Assembly (NCBI GenBank): GCA_039801905.1
Contig: JBDRVQ010000018.1
Coordinates: forward strand, 1 to 38,103
From: a candidate division WOR-3 bacterium
GTDB lineage: Bacteria; Hydrothermota; Tepidihabitantia; Tepidihabitantales; JBDRVQ01
Reading direction: 5' to 3'
Length of the DNA: 38,103 bases
The translations under genes were made by a program, and so were the position numbers. How positions within the stretch are numbered: the first letter of the stretch is position 1; every line of letters starts with the position of its first letter. Positions 17,086-23,367 of this stretch are shown here, piece by piece. The notes under the pieces were generated by a model that worked only from the letters and a program-made list of their open reading frames with translations, made no database searches and was not told the origin of the DNA.

Positions 17086-18531
17086 ATGGCTAATTCTAAA
17101 TTAACTTCTTGGTTGGTCCTTTTGGGCATAGTTGGTTTTATAGCCTTCTTCTTAATCCCAGAGAATTCTAACGGAGAAAACTTCCCCACCCACCCTTGGA
17201 GTCACTATCACGCCAATCCCCAAAGAACGGGTCTTTCCCAGTTCTCGGTTGGCGATTCCTTTGAAATCCTTTGGACCTTCAATGTCGGAGCGGAGATTTC
17301 CGGTTCCCCAGTAGTTGATAATAGGGGGAGAGTTATCTTTGGGGCGCGGAATGCTCGCCTCTATTGTCTAAGTCCCAATGGGGAGATGCTTTGGACAACA
17401 CCTTTAAGTTATACTGTCTGGTTCTCCACCCCAGCTCTGGATGACAGTGGGAATATCTACATCACGGATGGCCGACATCTATTTAAGATTGATTCCGGGG
17501 GGAGAATCATCTGGTCCTGGCCGGGGCATAATAACCTTTCCATCACCCATTCGCCGGTGATTGGTAAAGATGGCAAAATATATTTTGCTTGCTATTCTGA
17601 TTCCCTCTATGCCCTAAAACCCGATGGCAACTTGGACTGGGCTGAATATCTAGGAAGGGATGTCAACTCCTCGCCCACGGTGGGTCATGACGGCCGAATT
17701 TATGTGGCAACCACAAGAGGCAATGGACCTTGGCACCTTTGGGCATTCAACCCCAACGGCACCGTGGCTTGGGTTATGGCTTTAGAAAGTGGTGTTGAAT
17801 TTGCGACACCCGCGGTTGGTCCGGATTCCACAATCTATGTGGGTGCGGGCCGGTATCTTTACGCGGTGAGAGCGGATGGCACTTTAAGATGGCGTGATAG
17901 TTTAGGAGCAACGATTCAAACTTCACCTGCGGTCGCTAACGAATCTACCATCTATGTCAATACCGGTAGTCTTTATTGTCTTGACAGCCGTTCGGGTGCC
18001 CACCGCTGGGTTTTACAGAATTTAGTGAGTTATTTCTCTGCCCCCGCGGTTGATGCGGAAGGAAATATCTATGTCGGTTCCGATAGGACATTTTACATTA
18101 TCAGTCCCGAGGGAAGAATCCTTTGCTCCCGGACGATTGCCACGAGCCAAAGCCTCTTCGCTTCACCAGCGATTGGACCAAATCAAAGAGTATATTTTGG
18201 TCATATGAATGGTCTATTCTTCGCCTGTCAAGGATATGGCTCTACCGCGGTTCGGGAAGGAGTGGCAAGTAAAAGGGAAAGGGAGATTTTGATTATTCCC
18301 AACCCTTCTGTAAATTCCGCGAAAATTCTTTACCGGGTCTCGGTTAACGGAAAAGTCTCCTTAACCCTCTATGATAAATCCGGAAGATTAATTGCTAACC
18401 TAATTGATAAATCTCTCTCCCCTGGTTTTTACTCAATCAACCTTTCCCCGGATAATCTACCAAAAGGTGTTTATTTTCTTCACTTCAAAAACGGGATTCG
18501 GAGAGCGATAAAAGAAATAATTTTTAGGTAG
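17086..18531 (+). CDS. Secreted PQQ-like beta-propeller protein with C-terminal sorting domain
   Basis: 481 residues. An N-terminal signal-anchor (LTSWLVLLGIVGFIAFFLI) precedes seven to eight propeller blades of the PQQ/BamB type, such as SPVVDNRGRVIFGARNARLY and SPVIGKDGKIYFACYSDSLY; each ends in a 'G-x-x-L/I-W' turn (PNGEMLWTTPL, SGGRIIWSWPG). The propeller ends near residue 385. The last 85 residues (ILIIPNPSVNSAKILYRVS ... LPKGVYFLHF) form a type A sorting-signal beta-sandwich with the usual 'P-N-P' start and 'L-x-x-G-x-Y' turns, which directs export through a type IX-like route in Bacteroidetes; it is inferred here by similarity. The propeller is probably structural, with no redox cofactor residues seen. 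Promoter and Shine-Dalgarno are strong. Confidence 0.85.
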   Translation: MANSKLTSWLVLLGIVGFIAFFLIPENSNGENFPTHPWSHYHANPQRTGLSQFSVGDSFEILWTFNVGAEISGSPVVDNRGRVIFGARNARLYCLSPNGEMLWTTPLSYTVWFSTPALDDSGNIYITDGRHLFKIDSGGRIIWSWPGHNNLSITHSPVIGKDGKIYFACYSDSLYALKPDGNLDWAEYLGRDVNSSPTVGHDGRIYVATTRGNGPWHLWAFNPNGTVAWVMALESGVEFATPAVGPDSTIYVGAGRYLYAVRADGTLRWRDSLGATIQTSPAVANESTIYVNTGSLYCLDSRSGAHRWVLQNLVSYFSAPAVDAEGNIYVGSDRTFYIISPEGRILCSRTIATSQSLFASPAIGPNQRVYFGHMNGLFFACQGYGSTAVREGVASKREREILIIPNPSVNSAKILYRVSVNGKVSLTLYDKSGRLIANLIDKSLSPGFYSINLSPDNLPKGVYFLHFKNGIRRAIKEIIFR

Positions 18532-18544
18532 ATTTCTCTTGTGG

Positions 18545-18573
18545 TTGACAAAAAGGAAAATTTTATCTATTAT
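18545..18573 (+). promoter_or_regulatory. Promoter of the tRNA-tuf operon
   Basis: TTGACA (18545-18550), 17-nt spacer, TATTAT (18568-18573), 8 nt before tRNA-Thr. It would drive four tRNAs and tuf. Confidence 0.8.
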
Positions 18574-18581
18574 TCTTTTAT

Positions 18582-18653
18582 GCCGACATAGCTCAGTGGT
18601 AGAGCAGGGGTTTTGTAAACCTCAGGTCGGGGGTTCAAATCCCTCTGTCGGCT
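18582..18653 (+). tRNA. tRNA-Thr (TGT anticodon)
   Basis: 72 nt. Acceptor GCCGACA/TGTCGGC, anticodon loop TTTGTAA (TGT), T-arm GGGGG-TTCAAAT-CCCTC. CCA not encoded. First tRNA of the tuf operon, the position of thrU in E. coli. Confidence 0.96.
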
Positions 18654-18666
18654 AAAAATAAAAAAT

Positions 18667-18750
18667 GGGCAGGTACCCAAGCGGCCAAAGGGGGCAGACT
18701 GTAAATCTGCTGGCATTATGCCTTCGGAGGTTCGAATCCTTCCCTGCCCA
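18667..18750 (+). tRNA. tRNA-Tyr (GTA anticodon)
   Basis: 84 nt with a long variable arm. Acceptor GGGCAGG/CCTGCCC, anticodon stem GCAGA/TCTGC with loop CTGTAAA (GTA). Discriminator A; CCA not encoded. The position of tyrU in E. coli. Confidence 0.96.
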
Positions 18751-18751
18751 T

Positions 18752-18823
18752 GCGGGTGTAGCGCAAAGGTAGCGCAACGGCCTTCCAAGCCGTTGGTTGC
18801 GGGTTCGAATCCCGTCACCCGCT
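18752..18823 (+). tRNA. tRNA-Gly (TCC anticodon)
   Basis: 72 nt. Acceptor GCGGGTG/CACCCGC, anticodon stem ACGGC/GCCGT with loop CTTCCAA (TCC). Only 1 nt separates it from tRNA-Tyr. The position of glyT in E. coli. Confidence 0.96.
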
Positions 18824-18852
18824 TGTTGACTTTTTCTAAAAATTTGTTATAT

Positions 18853-18880
18853 TTGACTTTTAGAAAAAGTTTAATATAAT
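18853..18880 (+). promoter_or_regulatory. Internal promoter of tRNA-Thr(GGT)-tuf
   Basis: TTGACT (18853-18858), 16-nt spacer, TATAAT (18875-18880), 7 nt before tRNA-Thr(GGT). A second TTGACT at 18826-18831 lies further upstream. This lets tuf and the last tRNA be transcribed without the first three tRNAs. Confidence 0.75.
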
Positions 18881-18887
18881 ATTTTAT

Positions 18888-18960
18888 GCCCATGTAGCTC
18901 AGTCGGTGGAGCACATCCTTGGTAAGGATGAGGTCGCCGGTTCGATTCCGGCCGTGGGCT
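18888..18960 (+). tRNA. tRNA-Thr (GGT anticodon)
   Basis: 73 nt. Acceptor GCCCATG/CGTGGGC (one G-U pair), anticodon stem CATCC/GGATG with loop TTGGTAA (GGT), T-arm GCCGG-TTCGATT-CCGGC. Directly upstream of tuf, the position of thrT in E. coli. Confidence 0.96.
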
Positions 18961-18996
18961 TAAAAAAGGAGAAAAAAGGAAAAGGGAGGAATATAC

Positions 18997-20196
18997 ATGG
19001 CTAAGGCGAAGTTTGAAAGAAAAAAACCACATTTGAATATTGGAACAATCGGACATGTGGACCACGGCAAAACGACGCTTACGGCGGCTATTACCCTCTG
19101 CTTAGAGAAAAAGGGGTTAGCGAAATATACCCCTTATGACCAAATTGATAAGGCGCCCGAAGAAAAGGCACGAGGTTTGACAATTCAATTAGCCCACATT
19201 GAATACGAGAGTGAAAAGAGGCACTACGCCCATATTGACTGCCCCGGGCATGTGGACTATATTAAAAATATGATAACCGGTGCCGCGCAGATGGACGGCG
19301 CAATTCTTGTCGTCTCCGCTCCGGATGGACCAATGCCTCAGACCCGGGAACACGTCCTCTTAGCCCGTCAGGTGAATGTGCCCGCGATTGTGGTCTTCTT
19401 AAATAAGATTGATATGATGTCCGACCCGGAACTGATTGAGGTGGCGGAATTAGAAGTCCGAGATATCCTAAATAAATACAACTTTCCAGGGGACGAAATT
19501 CCATTCGTTCGGGGAAGTGCCCTTAAAGCCTTAGAGTGCGGCTGCGGGAAAGATGAATGCCAATGGTGCGGACCAATCTTCCAGTTAGTGAAGGCGGTTG
19601 ATGACTATATCCCCATCCCAGTTCGTGATCTTGACAAACCATTCCTGATGCCGGTGGAGGATGTATTCTCAATTACCGGAAGAGGAACGGTGGTTACCGG
19701 AAAAGTGGAAAGGGGAAGGATTGTTCCGGGAACCGAAGTGGAACTCATCGGCTTCGGCACGCACATTAAAACCGTCGCAACGAGCATTGAGATGTTCCGC
19801 AAGGTGCTTGACGAAGGAGTGGCTGGGGATAACATCGGAATTTTGCTCCGGGGTGTGGAAAAAGACCAGGCATTGCGCGGGATGGTAGTAGCAGCGGTCG
19901 GTTCTATAAAACCGCATAAGAAATTTGAAGCTCAGGTTTACGTTCTGAAGAAGGAAGAAGGTGGTCGCCATACACCATTCTTTAATGGTTATCGACCTCA
20001 ATTCTACATCCGGACAACCGATGTCACCGGTTCCATTCAATTGCCCCCCGGTGTAGAGATGGTGATGCCGGGAGACAATGTAACCCTCCAAGTGGAATTG
20101 ATCTCTGAGGTCGCCTTAGAAGAAGGTTCCCGATTTGCCATTCGGGAAGGTGGAAAGACAGTGGGGGCGGGAGTGGTGAGCAAAATTATTGAATAA
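18997..20196 (+). CDS. tuf: Elongation factor Tu
   Basis: 399 residues of complete EF-Tu, the GTPase that brings aminoacyl-tRNA to the ribosome. G motifs: GHVDHGKT (residues 19-26), [12 protein letters not shown], and the SAL motif RGSALKALE. Domains 2 and 3 are complete and end [20 protein letters not shown]. Two oddities stand out. First, the end of the G domain has a Cys-rich loop [14 protein letters not shown] with Cys at 181, 183, 188 and 191, spaced like a metal site. Second, switch I reads [13 protein letters not shown] where most bacteria have RGITINTAHVEYE. The Shine-Dalgarno GGGAGG is 9 nt upstream of the ATG. It is preceded by four tRNAs and followed 2 nt later by rpmG. Confidence 0.98.
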   Translation: MAKAKFERKKPHLNIGTIGHVDHGKTTLTAAITLCLEKKGLAKYTPYDQIDKAPEEKARGLTIQLAHIEYESEKRHYAHIDCPGHVDYIKNMITGAAQMDGAILVVSAPDGPMPQTREHVLLARQVNVPAIVVFLNKIDMMSDPELIEVAELEVRDILNKYNFPGDEIPFVRGSALKALECGCGKDECQWCGPIFQLVKAVDDYIPIPVRDLDKPFLMPVEDVFSITGRGTVVTGKVERGRIVPGTEVELIGFGTHIKTVATSIEMFRKVLDEGVAGDNIGILLRGVEKDQALRGMVVAAVGSIKPHKKFEAQVYVLKKEEGGRHTPFFNGYRPQFYIRTTDVTGSIQLPPGVEMVMPGDNVTLQVELISEVALEEGSRFAIREGGKTVGAGVVSKIIE

Positions 20197-20198
20197 CG

Positions 20199-20345
20199 AT
20201 GAGGGTATTAATTCAACTAGCCTGCGCTGAATGCAAAAGAAGGAATTACTCAACAACCAAAAATAAGAATAAGCAAGAGAGATTGGAATTACGGAAATAT
20301 TGTAAATTCTGTCGCAAACACACTGTCCATAAAGAGGTTAAATAG
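20199..20345 (+). CDS. rpmG: Ribosomal protein L33
   Basis: A 48-residue protein of the zinc-binding L33 type. Two Cys pairs form a ribbon, CAEC (residues 9 and 12) and CKFC (35 and 38), around the conserved RNYSTTKNK segment, and it ends [10 protein letters not shown]. It starts 2 nt after the tuf stop and has no strong Shine-Dalgarno, so translation is probably coupled to tuf. Its TAG stop (20343-20345) overlaps the first two bases of tRNA-Trp, so tRNA processing would remove the stop codon from the mRNA. Confidence 0.93.
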   Translation: MRVLIQLACAECKRRNYSTTKNKNKQERLELRKYCKFCRKHTVHKEVK

Positions 20346-20417
20346 GCCAGTAGCTCGAACGGTTAGAGCACCGGACTCCAAATCCGGGGGGTGGGGGTTC
20401 GAATCCCTCCTGGCCTG
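20344..20417 (+). tRNA. tRNA-Trp (CCA anticodon)
   Basis: 74 nt. Acceptor AGGCCAG/CTGGCCT gives seven Watson-Crick pairs starting at A20344; anticodon stem CCGGA/TCCGG with loop CTCCAAA (CCA); T-arm GGGGG-TTCGAAT-CCCTC. Discriminator G. The 5' end overlaps the rpmG stop codon. tRNA-Trp between rpmG and secE is a common bacterial arrangement. Confidence 0.96.
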
Positions 20418-20443
20418 GTTGAAAGTATCTTAAGAATAATTAG

Positions 20444-20644
20444 ATGATATTTAAGAGAATGTTTGATGCGGCAACTAAATACTTAAAGGAAGTGATTGGC
20501 GAGTTAAAGAAGGTGAGTTGGACGAGTAGACGCGAGTTATTCCTGGCGACTTTGATGGTGATCATCCTTTCCTTCATCCTCTCCATCTTTGTTGGCTTTT
20601 TTGACTTCCTTTTTTCGGGTTTACTCCGCTTAATCCTACGATAG
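20444..20644 (+). CDS. secE: Preprotein translocase subunit SecE
   Basis: 66 residues, the short single-helix SecE form. The conserved amphipathic stretch KYLKEVIGELKKVSWTSRRE (about 12-31) precedes one transmembrane helix (about 33-60, LATLMVIILSFILSIFVGFF). SecE clamps the SecY channel. A second ATG at 20459 would remove five residues (MIFKR) and is equally plausible; neither has a strong Shine-Dalgarno. It stands in the standard place between tRNA-Trp and nusG. Its partner SecG is at 35042; SecY is not in the window. Confidence 0.94.
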   Translation: MIFKRMFDAATKYLKEVIGELKKVSWTSRRELFLATLMVIILSFILSIFVGFFDFLFSGLLRLILR

Positions 20645-20648
20645 GAAA

Positions 20649-21173
20649 ATGGCATTTTATATCATCCATACCTATACCGGTAAGGAAAGGAAGGTGAAGG
20701 AGATCTTGGAGAAGAGGATTGCAGAGTTGAACTTAAAAGAGATAATCCACCAAGTAATTTTACCTTCGGAGCGGGTGCTGAAAATAAAAAAGTCGGAATT
20801 TGTGCCCGAGGAAAAGAAATTGTATCCGGGATATCTGATTGTGGAGATGGAAGAGAGCGAGGAAGCCTTTAAGTTGGTCAGTTCGATTCCCGGAGTTACT
20901 CATATTTTAGGCACCCGAAAGAAACCCCTCTCTCTCACTGAGGAAGAGGTGCAAGAAATCATCCAGCAGATAGAGAAAGGGAAAACGAAGGCGACACCGG
21001 AAGCTCCCTTCACCAAGGGAGAGACGGTAAAGGTAATTTCCGGACCGTTTAGTGGTTTCGCCGGAACTGTGGAGGAAATCTTTCCCGAACGGCGGCGGGT
21101 CCGGGTAAATGTTACCATTTTTGGTCGCCAAACACCCGTAGAGTTAGATTTTGTTGAAGTGCAACCTATTTAG
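20649..21173 (+). CDS. nusG: Transcription termination/antitermination factor NusG
   Basis: 174 residues, normal size. The NGN domain opens [20 protein letters not shown] and contains [11 protein letters not shown] and the [10 protein letters not shown] segment. A short linker leads to the KOW domain ([20 protein letters not shown], about 118-137), ending [11 protein letters not shown]. NusG binds RNA polymerase and links it to Rho or the ribosome. The start is 4 nt after the secE stop with an AGGAAA-type binding site. Confidence 0.97.
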   Translation: MAFYIIHTYTGKERKVKEILEKRIAELNLKEIIHQVILPSERVLKIKKSEFVPEEKKLYPGYLIVEMEESEEAFKLVSSIPGVTHILGTRKKPLSLTEEEVQEIIQQIEKGKTKATPEAPFTKGETVKVISGPFSGFAGTVEEIFPERRRVRVNVTIFGRQTPVELDFVEVQPI

Positions 21174-21181
21174 GAGTTGAT

Positions 21182-21613
21182 ATGGCAAAAAAACAGATTG
21201 CCTTGGTCAAATTACAAATCCCCGCCGGACAGGCAACACCGGCGCCCCCGGTTGGTCCAGCATTGGGTCAATACGGAGTCAATATCGTTGAGTTTTGCAA
21301 ACAGTTTAATGCGGCGACCCAGAAAGAGACACCGGGAATTATCATCCCTGTGGTCATTACCATTTATCAAGACCGCACCTTCACCTTCATTACCAAGAGT
21401 CCACCCGCTTCCGTCCTTCTCAAGCAAGCCGCCGGTTTGGCAAAAGGTTCGCCCGAACCCAATCGGGCTAAAGTGGGAAAGATTACCCGGAGTCAGTTGC
21501 AGGAAATTGCAAAAAAGAAACTTGCCGATTTAAATACCGACGACTTAACGAAAGCGATGCGGATTATTGAAGGAACCGCAAAACAAATGGGGATTACGAT
21601 TGAGGAGAGTTAA
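21182..21613 (+). CDS. rplK: Ribosomal protein L11
   Basis: 143 residues. The N-terminal domain [20 protein letters not shown] and the C-terminal 23S-binding domain ([19 protein letters not shown], then [13 protein letters not shown]) are typical. L11 forms the GTPase-associated centre with L10/L12. AGGAG lies 5 nt before the ATG, right after the nusG stop. Confidence 0.97.
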   Translation: MAKKQIALVKLQIPAGQATPAPPVGPALGQYGVNIVEFCKQFNAATQKETPGIIIPVVITIYQDRTFTFITKSPPASVLLKQAAGLAKGSPEPNRAKVGKITRSQLQEIAKKKLADLNTDDLTKAMRIIEGTAKQMGITIEES

Positions 21614-21614
21614 G

Positions 21615-22325
21615 ATGAAACGAAGTAAACGTTATCGGGAACTTCTAACAAAAGCTAAGGGCAAGGAGACCTATTCTTTAGGAGAGGCAATCCGGATGGT
21701 AAAAGAATTAGCTAATGCCCGTTTTAACGAATCGGTTGATGTGGCAATCAAACTTGGCTCCGACCCTAAAAAACAAGACCAGATGGTTCGCGGCTCGGTC
21801 CTTTTACCTTACGGCACCGGTAAGGAAACAAAAGTGTTGGTAATCACGAAGGGTGAGAAGGAGAAGGAGGCAAAAGAGGCGGGAGCGGATTATGTCGGCT
21901 TTGAGGAATACTTAGAAAAGATAAAATCGGGTTGGCTTGACTTTGATGTTTTAGTTGCCACCCCCGACGCTATGCCGGAGGTGAGTAAAATCGGAAAGAT
22001 TTTAGGTCCCAAAGGGTTGATGCCCTCGCCAAAAACCGGAACGGTAACCTTTGATGTCGCCTCCGCCGTAAAAAGTTTGAAAGCGGGAAAGATTCAATTC
22101 AAAATGGATAAAACCGGAAACGTTCACGCGATGATTGGCAAAGTATCCTTTGAAACAGAAAAGTTGGAGAAAAATCTCTTGGCCCTAATCAGTGAACTGT
22201 TAAGATTAAGACCCCCGAGTGTAAAAGGGCAGTATATCCGTTCCTGCTATTTATCTTCCACTATGGGACCTTCTTTTAAGTTGGATGTCAAAGAATTGAT
22301 TGATTTATCCCGAAAGGAGAGTTGA
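21615..22325 (+). CDS. rplA: Ribosomal protein L1
   Basis: 236 residues from the ATG at 21615, which has GAGGAG upstream and follows the rplK stop by 1 nt; a longer frame from 21567 overlaps rplK and is rejected. Conserved elements: RYRELLTKAKGKETYSLGEA, the DVLVATPDAMPEVSKIGKIL segment, GPKGLMPSPKTGTVT, and the C-terminal GPSFKLDV. L1 forms the E-site stalk and in many bacteria represses its own operon; no L1 operator was located here. Confidence 0.97.
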   Translation: MKRSKRYRELLTKAKGKETYSLGEAIRMVKELANARFNESVDVAIKLGSDPKKQDQMVRGSVLLPYGTGKETKVLVITKGEKEKEAKEAGADYVGFEEYLEKIKSGWLDFDVLVATPDAMPEVSKIGKILGPKGLMPSPKTGTVTFDVASAVKSLKAGKIQFKMDKTGNVHAMIGKVSFETEKLEKNLLALISELLRLRPPSVKGQYIRSCYLSSTMGPSFKLDVKELIDLSRKES

Positions 22326-22326
22326 G

Positions 22327-22833
22327 ATGAGAAAAGAGCAAGTAATAGAAAGAGTAAAAGCACTTCTAAAAGATGCAAAAGGGATTTACTTTGTTGATTA
22401 CCAGGGGATTAAGACCGGGGATTTAAATACCATTCGGAAAAAGTTGCGAGAATCAGCCATCTCTTTCTCAGTGGTGAAAAACCGGTTAGCGGCAATTGCC
22501 TTACAAGAATTCGGAATTCTGGATAAGGCTCTCCCCTTCTTAAAAGGACCGACTTCTATTCTCGTTAGCCGAAATGATGAAATTGCCCCGGCCCGTCTTC
22601 TGAAAGATTTTCAGAAAAACTACCCTTTTAAATTTAAAGGGGCGATTATTGAGAAAGAGGTCTTCGCGGCGAATCAGTTTGATCTCTTAGCCAGTATCCC
22701 CTCCCGACAAGAACTACTTTCCCACCTTTTCTCTTCTCTCCTCTCCCCTATCGCCCAATTAATAGCGCTTTTGGAAGGTCTCCTGAACGATCTTATTGCC
22801 ACTCTAACGGAGATGGAAAAGAAAGGTCATTGA
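22327..22833 (+). CDS. rplJ: Ribosomal protein L10
   Basis: 168 residues from the ATG at 22327 with AAGGAG 8 nt upstream. The frame open from 22300 would overlap rplA and is rejected. It contains KGIYFVDYQGIKTGDLNTIR, the conserved VVKNRLAAIA segment, FLKGPTSILVS, and a C-terminal helix (SPIAQLIALLEGLLNDLIATL) that binds L7/L12 dimers. Its TGA stop is inside the -35 box of an rplL promoter. Confidence 0.96.
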   Translation: MRKEQVIERVKALLKDAKGIYFVDYQGIKTGDLNTIRKKLRESAISFSVVKNRLAAIALQEFGILDKALPFLKGPTSILVSRNDEIAPARLLKDFQKNYPFKFKGAIIEKEVFAANQFDLLASIPSRQELLSHLFSSLLSPIAQLIALLEGLLNDLIATLTEMEKKGH

Positions 22834-22857
22834 CAATTTCCGAAAAGTGCTTATAAT
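22830..22857 (+). promoter_or_regulatory. rplL promoter P1 (full consensus)
   Basis: TTGACA (22830-22835), 16-nt spacer, TATAAT (22852-22857). The -35 overlaps the rplJ stop codon. Confidence 0.8.
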
Positions 22858-22874
22858 TCTAAAATCAAAAACAT

Positions 22875-22903
22875 TTGACAATTTAGAAAAAGTGAAGTAT
22901 AAT
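22875..22903 (+). promoter_or_regulatory. rplL promoter P2 (full consensus)
   Basis: TTGACA (22875-22880), 17-nt spacer, TATAAT (22898-22903), leaving a leader of only about 14 nt that contains the GGAGG for the ATG at 22924. Confidence 0.85.
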
Positions 22904-22923
22904 AAAAATTTATGGAGGATAAC

Positions 22924-23310
22924 ATGCCAACGAAGGTAGAAGAGTTGGTTAGTATGATTGAGCAATTGAGTGTGAGTGAACTTCACAGTTTAGTCCAGGC
23001 TTTGAAGGAGAAGTTTGGAATTACCGGTTCCGTCTTTATGCCCCAGGCGGCGCCCGGACCGGTAACCGCACAGCCAGCAACGGAAGTAAAGGAGGAGAAA
23101 ACCGAATTTACGGTGTCTCTCATCTCGGTGGGTGATAAGAAAATTCAAGTGCTCAAAGAGTTACGCGCCCTCACTAATCTTGGTTTAAAGGAAGCGAAGG
23201 ACTTGATTGACAATGTACCAAGTATTATTAAACAAGGAGTTAATAAAGAAGAGGCAGAGAAGATAAAAGCAAAATTGGAGGAAGTAGGGGCGAAGGTTGA
23301 AATAAAGTAA
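22924..23310 (+). CDS. rplL: Ribosomal protein L7/L12
   Basis: 128 residues. The ATG at 22924 is chosen because GGAGG (22914-22918) lies 5 nt upstream; the ATG at 22912 would overlap that binding site. N-terminal dimerisation helices ([20 protein letters not shown]), an Ala/Pro-rich hinge ([15 protein letters not shown]) and the C-terminal factor-binding domain ([20 protein letters not shown], ending VGAKVEIK) are all present. Two perfect sigma-70 promoters separate it from rplJ, suggesting extra transcription to meet the multi-copy stoichiometry of L7/L12. Confidence 0.97.
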   Translation: MPTKVEELVSMIEQLSVSELHSLVQALKEKFGITGSVFMPQAAPGPVTAQPATEVKEEKTEFTVSLISVGDKKIQVLKELRALTNLGLKEAKDLIDNVPSIIKQGVNKEEAEKIKAKLEEVGAKVEIK

Positions 23311-23367
23311 GACAATAGATGCCGGAAGCAGGTGGGATTGATTCTTGATTAAGGGGCTCTAAAGAAA

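Noticed and set aside
18570-19065. Minus-strand frames across the tRNA cluster
   Set aside because: They are antisense translations of four tRNA genes, a common artefact.
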